Origin: Mesorhizobium sp. INR15
GTDB lineage: Bacteria > Pseudomonadota > Alphaproteobacteria > Rhizobiales > Rhizobiaceae
Length of the DNA stretch: 64,000 bases
Reading direction: 5' to 3'
Assembly (NCBI RefSeq): GCF_015500075.1
Contig: NZ_CP045496.1
Coordinates: 1,302,001-1,366,000, forward strand
The position numbers and the translations under genes are program-made. The notes beneath the pieces were generated by a model. That model was not told the origin of the DNA. It ran no database searches and saw only the letters and a program-made list of their open reading frames with translations. Positions within the stretch are counted from its first letter, which is position 1; each line of letters starts with the position of its first letter. Below, piece after piece: positions 9,032 to 16,664 of this stretch.

Positions 9032-9283
9032 CTAACTGCCCCGTGAGAGGAAAAGCACGAGCCAGACCATCAGGCCCAGCGCCAGAAGCAGGCCAATCAC
9101 CCTGCCAACGCGGGTGCCCCAGATTTCGATCGGGTCCGAGCGGTCGGCATCGGCCGCGGAAACATGGTCGCGTGCGCCCTTCGCGGCCCTGGCAACGAAC
9201 GACGTGCCGCCCGGATCGGTCTCGCTCGCGATGCGCTCGAGGATCCGGCGCGATTCCTTGTCGCTGTCCTGGCGTTGCGCCAT
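9032..9283 (-). CDS. Small single-pass membrane protein, unknown function
   Basis: 83 residues: a charged N-terminal half beginning MAQRQDSDKESRRILERIAS, then one C-terminal transmembrane helix (VIGLLLALGLMVWLVLFL) ending in SRGS, so the N-terminal part is probably cytosolic and tail-anchored. The ATG at 9283 is chosen because AGGA sits about 7 nt upstream; a longer open frame upstream lacks such a site. It lies 13 nt before pdxY and probably heads that operon. No family was recognised. Confidence 0.75.
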   Translation of the reverse strand: MAQRQDSDKESRRILERIASETDPGGTSFVARAAKGARDHVSAADADRSDPIEIWGTRVGRVIGLLLALGLMVWLVLFLSRGS

Positions 9284-9421
9284 GAAGATGTCCTGTTTGG
9301 TGGTGACCTTATCGTGTTCGCCCGGCCAGTTACAGGGCCTCGCCGACGATGACAGCGTGCCATTTTCTTGCGCGCCGATTGTGCTAATGCTTCGCTTGCA
9401 ACTTCTGCCGAGGGACCTCTC

Positions 9422-10060
9422 ATGTTTGCCCAGCGCCTCTCCCCACCATCCATGTTCCGCACGCTTCCCGCTTTCCTGGTGATGGCCATTGTGCTGCCGC
9501 TGCTCGCCGGCTGCGGCTACAACACCATTCCGACGGCGGAAGAAAACGCCAAGGCTGCATGGAGCGAGGTGCTGAACCAGTATCAGCGCCGCGCCGACCT
9601 CATTCCCAATCTGGTAGAGACGGTCAAAGGCTACGCTTCGCATGAGAAGGACACGCTCGACGCGGTGGTCGAGGCGCGCGCCAAGGCGACACAGATAACG
9701 GTGACGCCGGAAACGCTGAAGGATCCCGAAGCCCTCAAGAAGTTCCAGGATGCCCAGGCAGGGTTGACCAGCGCGCTGTCGCGGCTGATCGCGGTGTCGG
9801 AGGCCTATCCCGACCTCAAGGCCAACCAGAACTTCCTGGCGCTGCAGGCGCAGCTCGAAGGCACGGAGAACCGCATCGCGGTTGCACGCCGAGACTACAT
9901 CCAGGCGGTGAGGGACTACAATCTGACGCTGAAGACGTTCCCGTCGGTGCTGTGGGCGACCTTCTGGTTCCGCAGCAACCAGCCCTACGCCAATTTCACC
10001 GTCGACGAAGACAAGATGCAGCCGCCGAAGGTCGATTTCGGCACAAAGTCGGGCGGGTAA
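9422..10060 (+). CDS. lemA: LemA family lipoprotein
   Basis: LemA-type protein: a membrane-anchored N-terminus followed by a long helical bundle. Here the anchor is a lipoprotein signal with lipobox LLAGC (Cys31), then AWSEVLNQYQRRADLIPNLV, the LemA hallmark, and AVARRDYIQAVRDYN. Length 212. The ATG at 9422 has GAGGGA about 7 nt upstream; upstream in-frame codons are not needed. It opens a cluster with three TPM-domain genes, a combination widely conserved in bacteria. Function is unproven; the cluster is thought to act at the cell envelope. Confidence 0.92.
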   Translation: MFAQRLSPPSMFRTLPAFLVMAIVLPLLAGCGYNTIPTAEENAKAAWSEVLNQYQRRADLIPNLVETVKGYASHEKDTLDAVVEARAKATQITVTPETLKDPEALKKFQDAQAGLTSALSRLIAVSEAYPDLKANQNFLALQAQLEGTENRIAVARRDYIQAVRDYNLTLKTFPSVLWATFWFRSNQPYANFTVDEDKMQPPKVDFGTKSGG

Positions 10061-10078
10061 CGACCGGGGCCAACCGTC

Positions 10079-10894
10079 GTGATCCTGCGGGTTAACGAGG
10101 GGCCGCGCGGCATATGCTCCGCCGTAGCCGCGCTTACGGCGCTGGTGCTCCTCATCCTTGCGTTGCCGGCCTTCGCCGCCGACCTGCCGGCTCTAACCGG
10201 CCGTGTCGTCGATAATGCCGGCATCATCGATGGCGCGACCAAGGCGGCGTTGACCCAGAAACTCGCGGACTTCGAGGCCAAGGGCTCCGACCAGATCGTC
10301 GTTGCGACAATCCCAAGCCTCGACGGCGAGGAGATCGAGCCCTACGCCAACCGGCTGTTCCGATTCTGGAAGCTCGGCCAGGCCAAGGAGAACAATGGCG
10401 TCCTGCTTCTGGTGGTGAAAAACGACCACAAGATGCGCATTGAAGTCGGCTATGGCCTCGAAGGCACGCTGACCGACCTGCACACCAAACTGATCATCGA
10501 AAACGACATGGTGCCGGCCTTCCGCGCCGGCGATTTCTCCGGCGGTATTTCCAAGGCCGTCGACGACATGGTCATGGTGCTGGAGGGCAATCCGGAAGAA
10601 CTGATGGCGCGCGGGGCGCGTAACCAGGATACCAGCTCCAGCATCGACATCCATACCGTGTTCCTTATCGTCTGGGTGCTGCTGTTCTTTGGCGCTTTCG
10701 TTATGGCAATCCTGGTACGGGTCAACGGGCGCAAGCTGGCGCCAGGAGTCTATATCTGGCACGGCATGACCTTCACTTACGGCGGGGGGAGCGGTTCTTC
10801 ATCCGGCGGCGGCTGGTCCTCGGGCGGTGGCGGCGGCGGCTTTTCCGGCGGCGGTGGTTCGTCCGGCGGCGGCGGCTCCTCGGGAAGTTGGTGA
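10079..10894 (+). CDS. TPM domain protein 1 (YgcG family), exported, Gly/Ser-rich tail
   Basis: 271 residues. Signal peptide (ALTALVLLILALPAFA-A), TPM domain around 35-175 starting LPALTGRVVDNAGIID with DQIVVATIPSLDGEEIEPY and MRIEVGYGLEGTLTD, one transmembrane helix (~195-215), and a C-terminal tail rich in Gly and Ser ending GGGGSSGSW. TPM domains in plants act as acid phosphatases in photosystem repair; in bacteria they accompany LemA with unclear role. The start is a GTG, 18 nt after the lemA stop. The next gene is a close paralogue. Confidence 0.9.
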   Translation: MILRVNEGPRGICSAVAALTALVLLILALPAFAADLPALTGRVVDNAGIIDGATKAALTQKLADFEAKGSDQIVVATIPSLDGEEIEPYANRLFRFWKLGQAKENNGVLLLVVKNDHKMRIEVGYGLEGTLTDLHTKLIIENDMVPAFRAGDFSGGISKAVDDMVMVLEGNPEELMARGARNQDTSSSIDIHTVFLIVWVLLFFGAFVMAILVRVNGRKLAPGVYIWHGMTFTYGGGSGSSSGGGWSSGGGGGGFSGGGGSSGGGGSSGSW

Positions 10895-10898
10895 CGAT

Positions 10899-11792
10899 AT
10901 GGCGATCCTCATCACCGCTGCGTCGAGATCCGGGAGCCTTGTCCCGGCGATCCGGGCTGCTCTGGTCTCGTTGGTGGCTCTGTTCTGTGCGTCGGCTGCG
11001 CTTGCCGCTGACCTGCCTGTCCTGACCGGGCGGGTCGTCGACAATGCCGGCATCATCGATGACGCCAGCAAGGCGGCACTCACCCAGAAGCTGGCGGAGT
11101 TCGAGACCAAGGGCTCGGACCAAATCGTCGTGGCGACGATCACCAGCCTCGATGGCGAGGAGATAGAGCCATACGCCAACCGGCTGTTCCGCTTCTGGAA
11201 GCTTGGCCAGGCGGGCGAAAACAATGGTGTGCTTCTGCTGGTGGCCAAGAACGACCACAAGATGCGCATCGAGGTCGGCTATGGGCTGGAAGGCACGCTG
11301 ACCGATCTGCACACCAAGCTGATCATCGAAAACGACATGGTGCCGGCGTTCCGCGCCGGCGATTTCTCCGGTGGCATCAGCAAGGCCGTCGACGACATGG
11401 TCATGGTGCTGGAAGGCAATCCCGAGGAACTGGAAGCGCGCGGTGCCCGCAATCCGCCCAGCAGCAGCGCGCCGCTCGACCCCATCGTCACGATATTCCT
11501 CATCCTTTGGGCAACGATGTTCTTCGGTGGCCTGGCCATGGCGTTCCTGCCGCCTTTCTTCGGCACGAAACTGTCGCCAGGCGTCTACAAATGGCTGGGC
11601 ATGACCTTTCGCTACGGCCAGGGGGCGAGCGGGTCCTCCTCCGGTAGCAGTGGCTGGACGTCGGGTTCATCGGGCAGCAGCTGGTCTTCGGGCTCCGGCA
11701 GCAGCTGGTCGTCCGGCTCAAGCTCGGGCGGCGGTGGATTTTCGGGTGGCGGCGGCTCATCCGGTGGTGGCGGTTCCTCAGGAAGCTGGTGA
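10899..11792 (+). CDS. TPM domain protein 2 (tandem paralogue)
   Basis: 297 residues, 4 nt after the previous gene. Same plan: signal peptide ending ALA-ADLPVL, TPM domain nearly identical to its neighbour from the GRVVDNAGIID motif to the MVMVLEGNPEEL motif, a transmembrane helix, then a longer Ser/Gly/Trp repeat tail (SSGSSGWTSGSSGSSWSSG pattern) ending again in GGGGSSGSW. The copies differ mainly in the signal peptide and around the membrane helix. This is a tandem duplication in which the TPM domain and extreme C-terminus have been kept alike. Confidence 0.9.
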   Translation: MAILITAASRSGSLVPAIRAALVSLVALFCASAALAADLPVLTGRVVDNAGIIDDASKAALTQKLAEFETKGSDQIVVATITSLDGEEIEPYANRLFRFWKLGQAGENNGVLLLVAKNDHKMRIEVGYGLEGTLTDLHTKLIIENDMVPAFRAGDFSGGISKAVDDMVMVLEGNPEELEARGARNPPSSSAPLDPIVTIFLILWATMFFGGLAMAFLPPFFGTKLSPGVYKWLGMTFRYGQGASGSSSGSSGWTSGSSGSSWSSGSGSSWSSGSSSGGGGFSGGGGSSGGGGSSGSW

Positions 11793-11799
11793 GATAATC

Positions 11800-12438
11800 A
11801 TGGCAACACGACCAATCAGCCCTGGAGATCATGAGCGCGTCGCCGCCGCGATCCGTGCCGCCGAGGCAAGGACCGATGGCGAGATCTATTGCGTCGTGGC
11901 GCATGCCAGCGACGGCTACTTCTTCCCGGCTGCTTTCATGGCGACGGTCTGCATGCTCGCCGTCAGCCTTGCCGTCGGCTACGGGTTGGAAGCCTGGTGG
12001 CTGTCGATCCGCGTGCCGCATTTTGTGCTGGCGCAATTGCTGGCGCTGGCCTGCGTGCTGGCGCTGCTGTGGGCGTTGCCCGGCCTGCGCATCCATCTCG
12101 TGCCGAGGCGGATGCGTTATCAGGCGGCGCACACCAACGCGGTCAAGCAGTTCCTGGCCCGCAACGTTCACCGTACAGCGGCGCGCACCGGCGTGCTGGT
12201 CTTCGTCTCGATCGCCGAGCGCTATGCCGAAGTGATCGCCGACAGCGGCATCGACAGCCGCGTTGGCCAGCATGTCTGGGACGGCGTCGTGCGCGACCTG
12301 ACCGCGCATGCCGGCGACGACCGCCTCGCCGACGGCTTCGTCAAGGCGATCGGGCAGGTAGGGGCGGTGCTGACCGAGCACTTTCCGGTTACGTCAGGCG
12401 ATACCAACGAGTTGGACGATCACCTGGTCGAAATCTGA
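11800..12438 (+). CDS. TPM domain protein 3 (membrane-embedded type)
   Basis: 212 residues starting ATG at 11800, 7 nt after the second TPM gene. It lacks a signal peptide. A short TPM-like start (ISPGDHERVAAAIRAAEARTDGEIYCVVA) is followed by two transmembrane helices (about 47-90) and a soluble C-terminal half with ARTGVLVFVSIAERYAEVIADSGI and a final GDDRLADGFVKAIGQVG, as in the third TPM partner found beside LemA operons elsewhere. It completes the lemA-TPM cluster. Confidence 0.87.
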   Translation: MATRPISPGDHERVAAAIRAAEARTDGEIYCVVAHASDGYFFPAAFMATVCMLAVSLAVGYGLEAWWLSIRVPHFVLAQLLALACVLALLWALPGLRIHLVPRRMRYQAAHTNAVKQFLARNVHRTAARTGVLVFVSIAERYAEVIADSGIDSRVGQHVWDGVVRDLTAHAGDDRLADGFVKAIGQVGAVLTEHFPVTSGDTNELDDHLVEI

Positions 12439-12583
12439 AAGCGTTCCCGTAAACGCTACTCTGCCGGGCGCTGGAGCGCATTTCCAGCCAGGCACTCTCT
12501 TGCCGACGGCGCTTGTGAGAAAGCGCGGCGATGGTCCTGCGAACTCTTGCAATCGGGCGATGCGGGTTTATGGTTAACAAATC

Positions 12584-13090
12584 ATGAACACGCTGACGAT
12601 CGATATCCGTAAGGCCGAACCACGCGACGCGGGCGCTATCGCCGACGTGCACCAGCAGGCCTGGAACGGCGCCTATTCCGGCATCATTCCCCATCGCACG
12701 CTGACGTCGATGATCAATCGGCGCGGGTCCGACTGGTGGGCGAATGCCATCCGCCGCGCCGCGACCGTTCTTGTCGTCGAGATCGGCGGCAAGATCGCCG
12801 GCTATGCGACGATCGGCAAGAATCGCGCCCGCGAGCTCCGGCAGCAGGGCGAAATCTATGAACTGTACATGCGCCCGGAATATCAAGGCATTGGGCTCGG
12901 CAGCCGGCTGTTCCAGGCCGCGCGGGCCCGGCTCGCCGACCACGGGCTGAAAGGCATGGTTGTGTGGGCGCTGGAAGACAACCAGAACGCGCTCGACTTC
13001 TATACCGGCGCCGGTGGCCGCGATGTCGCCGAGGGCGTCGAAGTCTTCGAGCAGAAGGCGCTGAAGAAGGTAGCCTTCGTCTGGGAATGA
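12584..13090 (+). CDS. GNAT family N-acetyltransferase
   Basis: 168 residues. The GNAT fold is visible: beta strand IDIRKAEPRDAGAIADVHQ, the motif-A segment YELYMRPEYQGIGLGSRLF (acetyl-CoA pyrophosphate loop Q-G-I-G-L-G-S) near residues 90-107, and VWALEDNQNALDFYTGAGG near 127-145, typical of RimI-like enzymes. Substrate unknown. It stands alone between the TPM cluster and ppa, with about 145 bases upstream for a promoter. Confidence 0.9.
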   Translation: MNTLTIDIRKAEPRDAGAIADVHQQAWNGAYSGIIPHRTLTSMINRRGSDWWANAIRRAATVLVVEIGGKIAGYATIGKNRARELRQQGEIYELYMRPEYQGIGLGSRLFQAARARLADHGLKGMVVWALEDNQNALDFYTGAGGRDVAEGVEVFEQKALKKVAFVWE

Positions 13091-13216
13091 CGGACGCGGT
13101 TTCGGTAACAGGCCATTCACAAACTGTGCGCTTCCATTAGCGCTGCGTACCAATAGCCGCATTGCACCATGACGTTTCGCCCGCTATCGATCTTTCATCG
13201 AAAGAGGGACAAAGCC

Positions 13217-13750
13217 ATGCGCATCGAAGCCATCGCCATTGGAAAGAATCCGCCCGAGGACATCAACGTCATCATCGAGGTGCCGATCGGCGGCGAGCCG
13301 ATCAAGTACGAGATGGACAAGGAGGCCGGCACTTTGTTCGTCGACCGCTTCCTGCACACCTCGATGCGCTACCCCGGCAATTACGGCTTCGTGCCGCACA
13401 CGCTGTCGGGTGATGGCGACCCGATCGACGTGCTGGTCTGCAACACGCGCGCCCTGGTGCCGGGCTGCGTGATCAATGTGCGGCCGATCGGCGTGCTGGT
13501 GATGGAAGACAATGCCGGCCAGGACGAGAAGGTCATCGCGGTGCCGTCACCGAAGCTGACGCTGCGCTACGAGAATGTCACCGAATACACGCAGCTGCCC
13601 GACATCACGCGCCAGCAGGTGCAGCACTTCTTCGAGCACTACAAGGATCTGGAACCCGGCAAATGGGTCAAGATCGAAGGCTGGCACGATTCCAAATACG
13701 CCAAGAAGATGATCGTCGACGCGATCGCGCGAGCCAAGGCGAGCAAGTAG
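13217..13750 (+). CDS. ppa: Inorganic pyrophosphatase (family I)
   Basis: Soluble enzyme hydrolysing pyrophosphate to phosphate, pulling biosynthetic reactions forward. The family signature DGDPID is at residues 66-71 (metal-binding Asp residues), with RYPGNYGFVP before it and DEKVIAVPSPK after. Length 177 fits. The ATG at 13217 follows GAGGGACAAAGCC, a good ribosome-binding site; an earlier in-frame start at 13169 would add 16 non-homologous residues. Confidence 0.96.
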   Translation: MRIEAIAIGKNPPEDINVIIEVPIGGEPIKYEMDKEAGTLFVDRFLHTSMRYPGNYGFVPHTLSGDGDPIDVLVCNTRALVPGCVINVRPIGVLVMEDNAGQDEKVIAVPSPKLTLRYENVTEYTQLPDITRQQVQHFFEHYKDLEPGKWVKIEGWHDSKYAKKMIVDAIARAKASK

Positions 13751-13774
13751 GTTCGCGGACAGGCAACCCTTCGT

Positions 13775-14377
13775 CTAGTTGTCTACCCGGCCGAATGGCG
13801 GCACGTTGCCGATGACGGTGTGCTTGTCCTTGCCACAGGCAAAGCTCCGGGCCTTTTCATCGGCAAGCTTGCGCGCCTGGTCGTTGGCGGAAGGATTGCC
13901 GGTGGCCAGAACGAGGCCAACCGTGCAGCCCTCGCGGGCGTCCATCTGTGCGACCTTGGCAACGAGCAGCACGTCCGTCGATTTTTTCTCATCCTCAGGA
14001 TTGCTGACCGTCCAGCGGTGGATGACCGCGAAGGGCACGGCCTTGTCTCCGGTCGTTTCGATACGCCATTCGATCTTGGCACCGGATGAGTTGAAGGCGG
14101 AAAAACTCTCCCAGGCAGATGTCATGTCGCCGCCGGGCGGAAAGCCGTAGAACAGCGACTCGCGGGCATCGTCATAGGCGATCAGCACCGGATAGCCGCG
14201 ATAGCCCGAGCAGGCGAGTTCGGCCCAGTCGCCCTCGCCTTCCGCTGCTTGGGCGTAGGTCACGCAGTCCTTTTTCGAGTCGAGATCGGTGTAGGCGCTG
14301 GATATCGCGCCGGCCTGAGCTGCCTGGCAGAGACCGGCGAAGACGAGCGGTATCAAAAGGGCGCGCATGGCGGACAT
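13775..14377 (-). CDS. Secreted protein of unknown function
   Basis: 200 residues with a signal peptide (MRALLIPLVFAGLCQAAQAGA). The mature part has four cysteines (KDCVTYAQ, ELACSGYRGYP, REGCTVGLV, SFACGKDK) that could form two disulfides in the periplasm, and an aromatic-rich central part. It resembles conserved hypothetical secreted proteins of rhizobia; no function can be named. It is convergent with ppa (24 nt apart). Translation could begin at 14377 or three codons later at 14368. Confidence 0.78.
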   Translation of the reverse strand: MSAMRALLIPLVFAGLCQAAQAGAISSAYTDLDSKKDCVTYAQAAEGEGDWAELACSGYRGYPVLIAYDDARESLFYGFPPGGDMTSAWESFSAFNSSGAKIEWRIETTGDKAVPFAVIHRWTVSNPEDEKKSTDVLLVAKVAQMDAREGCTVGLVLATGNPSANDQARKLADEKARSFACGKDKHTVIGNVPPFGRVDN

Positions 14378-14421
14378 CTCGATTGCTGATGCCCCAGGGT
14401 AACGCCAAATATTCGGCTGGA

Positions 14422-15051
14422 CTAGATCGGTGATACCTTCAAACTGGCCTCGATCAGCAGGTCGGCATTCCTTGCCACTGATTGTGCCGGGCCGCCGGCG
14501 CCGAACAACTGGCCGCTGATATAGGCGCCTTCGATCAGGAGCAGCAGCCCGTCGCCGAGGGTGTCGGCATCGCTGGCCCCCATTTCAGTTGCCATGGCGC
14601 GCAGGCGGCGGCGCAGCTCCTGTTTGTTGGCTTCGCTGACAACGCGCGCCGGGTGGCCGCGCTCGGGATACTCGACAGCCGCGTTGGTCATGCCGCAGCC
14701 GCGATAATCCGGCATCTGCGTGCGCTTGCCGACACGGGTCAGGAAGGCCTTGATCTGTGCGCGCGGCTCGCCGGGATGGGCATCCACCGCCTCATCGAAG
14801 CGCTGCCAGAATTCGAGATCGTAGCGTCTGAGATAGGAAGCGGCCAACTCGTCCTTGGAAGGAAAGCTGCGATAGAGGCTGGGCTTGGTGACGCCAGCGC
14901 GCTTGACGATCTCGTCGACGCCGATCGCCCGGATGCCTCGCCGATAGAACAGGTCGTACGCAACATCGAGTATCTTCTTGGCGGCCTTGGGCGGAGCCGC
15001 CGCATGACCGTCGTTGATGGTCGGTTCAATATTTTTGTCCGTTGGCATCAT
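14422..15051 (-). CDS. TetR/AcrR family repressor of the divergent MFS gene
   Basis: 209 residues. The helix-turn-helix lies at about 40-70 (IRAIGVDEIVKRAGVTKPSL then YRSFPSKDEL), followed by a ligand-binding helical domain with Cys in YRGCGMTNAAVEYP. It is divergent from an MFS transporter; two 12-bp palindromes in the shared 70-bp promoter region are the likely operators, so it probably represses both the exporter and itself. The inducer is unknown. Confidence 0.92.
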   Translation of the reverse strand: MMPTDKNIEPTINDGHAAAPPKAAKKILDVAYDLFYRRGIRAIGVDEIVKRAGVTKPSLYRSFPSKDELAASYLRRYDLEFWQRFDEAVDAHPGEPRAQIKAFLTRVGKRTQMPDYRGCGMTNAAVEYPERGHPARVVSEANKQELRRRLRAMATEMGASDADTLGDGLLLLIEGAYISGQLFGAGGPAQSVARNADLLIEASLKVSPI

Positions 15052-15060
15052 ATGACTCGA

Positions 15061-15119
15061 TTGACAGTGTTACCGATCGGTACGTATACATGCCTTCACC
15101 CGCAACGTACCGGTCAGTA
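15061..15119 (+). promoter_or_regulatory. Double TetR operator and MFS promoter
   Basis: A TTGACA hexamer (15061-15066) is followed after 18 bases by TATACA (15085-15090), a plausible promoter reading into the MFS gene. The perfect palindrome TACCGATCGGTA (15071-15082) lies exactly in the spacer, where a bound repressor would block RNA polymerase. A second copy with two changes, TACCGGTCAGTA (15108-15119), abuts the MFS start codon. Two sites 37 bases apart between divergent tetR and transporter genes is the classic TetR-family layout. Binding is inferred. Confidence 0.65.
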
Positions 15120-15121
15120 AC

Positions 15122-16405
15122 ATGATAACTCAATCCCGTCCCTTTGGCCAGCGCTACGCTTTCGTGGTGGTCGGTGTCATCTTCCTCTGCCTGCTGATCG
15201 CGGCCGGCCTGCGTTCCGCGCCTTCGGTCATGATGCTGCCGCTGGAAAACAGTTTCGGCTGGCGGCGCGACGTCGTGTCGCTGGCTGCCGGCGTGGGCAT
15301 CCTGCTCTACGGCCTGACCGGTCCCTTTGCCGCCGCGCTGATGGAGCGGATCGGGCTGCGCCGCACGGTGCTCGCATCGCTTGTGGTGATGTCGGCCTCG
15401 ACCGCGCTCAGCCTGTTGATGACCAAGCCATGGCATCTGTTCATCACCTGGGGCGTGTTCTCGGGCATAGGCTCCGGCGCTGTCGCCAGCGTGCTCGGCG
15501 CCACGATCGTCAACCGCTGGTTCAAGACCAATCGCGGCCTTGTCATGGGCTTGATGTCGGCTTCGAGCGCCACCGGAATGCTGATCTTCCTGCCGCTCAT
15601 CGCCTCGCTGGCGCAGTCGGGCGGCTGGCAGCCGGTTGTCGTTACAGTCGCGATCGCCACAGCAGCGCTGATCCCGCTGGTCTGGCTGCTGGTGCCGGAG
15701 CGCCCGGCCTCGATCGGCATGGTGCGCTATGGTGCCGAGGCGGATGATGTGCCGCCGACGTCGCCGGCGTCACAAGGCAATTTTCTCGCCCATACGCTCG
15801 GCACGCTGCGCCGTGCCGCCGGCACCCGGGTTTTCTGGTATCTGTTCGCCACCTTCTTCGTCTGCGGCTTCACAACCAATGGGCTAGTCGGCACGCATCT
15901 GATCGCCTTCTGTGGCGACATGGGCATCGGCGAGGTGCAGGCGGCTGGCCTGCTGTCGATGATGGGCATTTTCGACCTGATCGGCACGACTTTGTCGGGC
16001 TGGCTCACCGACCGCTACGATCCGCGCAAGCTGCTTGGCGTCTATTATGCCATCCGTGGCCTGTCGCTGATCTACCTGCCCTATTCCGGCTTCTCGGCGA
16101 CCAGCCTGATCATCTTCGCCGTGCTCTACGGCCTCGACTGGATCGCCACCGTGCCGCCAACGCTGAGGCTCGCAAACGAGGCCTTCGGCGACCGCAGCGG
16201 ACCGATCGTGTTCGGCTGGATCGTCGCCGGCCATCAGGTCGGCGCGGCCACCGCCGCCGCCTTCGGCGGCACCATGCGCGAACTGCAAGGCAATTATGAA
16301 CTGGCCTTCCTGATCGCCGGCATGACGGCAATCGCCGCCGCCTGTATCTCGCTCTTGATCAACACCAGCCAGCCTGCTTTCGACCCCGAGCCGCAGGCGG
16401 CTTGA
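15122..16405 (+). CDS. MFS transporter under TetR control
   Basis: 427 residues with about twelve hydrophobic helices. The loop between helices 2 and 3 (ALMERIGLRRTVLAS) and between 8 and 9 (GWLTDRYDPRKLLG) carry the MFS signature. The sequence after helix 1 (GLRSAPSVMMLPLENSFGWRR) resembles the oxalate/formate antiporter-like branch that includes monocarboxylate carriers. Substrate unknown; control by the neighbouring TetR suggests export or uptake of the compound sensed by it. Confidence 0.88.
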   Translation: MITQSRPFGQRYAFVVVGVIFLCLLIAAGLRSAPSVMMLPLENSFGWRRDVVSLAAGVGILLYGLTGPFAAALMERIGLRRTVLASLVVMSASTALSLLMTKPWHLFITWGVFSGIGSGAVASVLGATIVNRWFKTNRGLVMGLMSASSATGMLIFLPLIASLAQSGGWQPVVVTVAIATAALIPLVWLLVPERPASIGMVRYGAEADDVPPTSPASQGNFLAHTLGTLRRAAGTRVFWYLFATFFVCGFTTNGLVGTHLIAFCGDMGIGEVQAAGLLSMMGIFDLIGTTLSGWLTDRYDPRKLLGVYYAIRGLSLIYLPYSGFSATSLIIFAVLYGLDWIATVPPTLRLANEAFGDRSGPIVFGWIVAGHQVGAATAAAFGGTMRELQGNYELAFLIAGMTAIAAACISLLINTSQPAFDPEPQAA

Positions 16406-16410
16406 GGCTG

Positions 16411-16567
16411 CTCTTCCCTTCTCCCCTTGTGGGAGAAGGTGTCGCCGAAGGCGACGGATGAGGGGGTGTTCCAGGGAATGCCAACGCGTCACTACGCTGG
16501 AGCACCCCTCATCCGTCTCGGCGCTTCGCGCCGATCCACCTTCTCCCACAAGGGGAGAAGGGAAGAG
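16411..16567. repeat. Interspersed palindromic repeat, copy 1
   Basis: The ends are perfect 30-bp inverted repeats (16411-16440 and 16538-16567; core CCTTCTCCC...GGGAGAAGG). Inside are further inverted blocks such as CGACGGATGAGGG against CCCTCATCCGTCTCG and GGCGCTTCGCGCC. A second full copy is at 29867-30016. No coding potential is evident, so this is a non-autonomous intergenic repeat that folds into a long hairpin. It lies between MFS and phoD genes on the same strand. Confidence 0.85.
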
Positions 16568-16664
16568 CCTGTCTGCTGTTACGAAAACTTCATGGTTTCG
16601 AGATGCGTCTGAAACATTGACGCTAGACCTTGGTGGCACCGTTCAAGCCATCCAGGAGACAGCC

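Noticed and set aside
16411..16567. Palindromic repeat as a coding region
   Set aside because: A frame is open through it into phoD, but it is a repeat with perfect inverted ends and phoD has its own Tat signal and ribosome-binding site at 16665.
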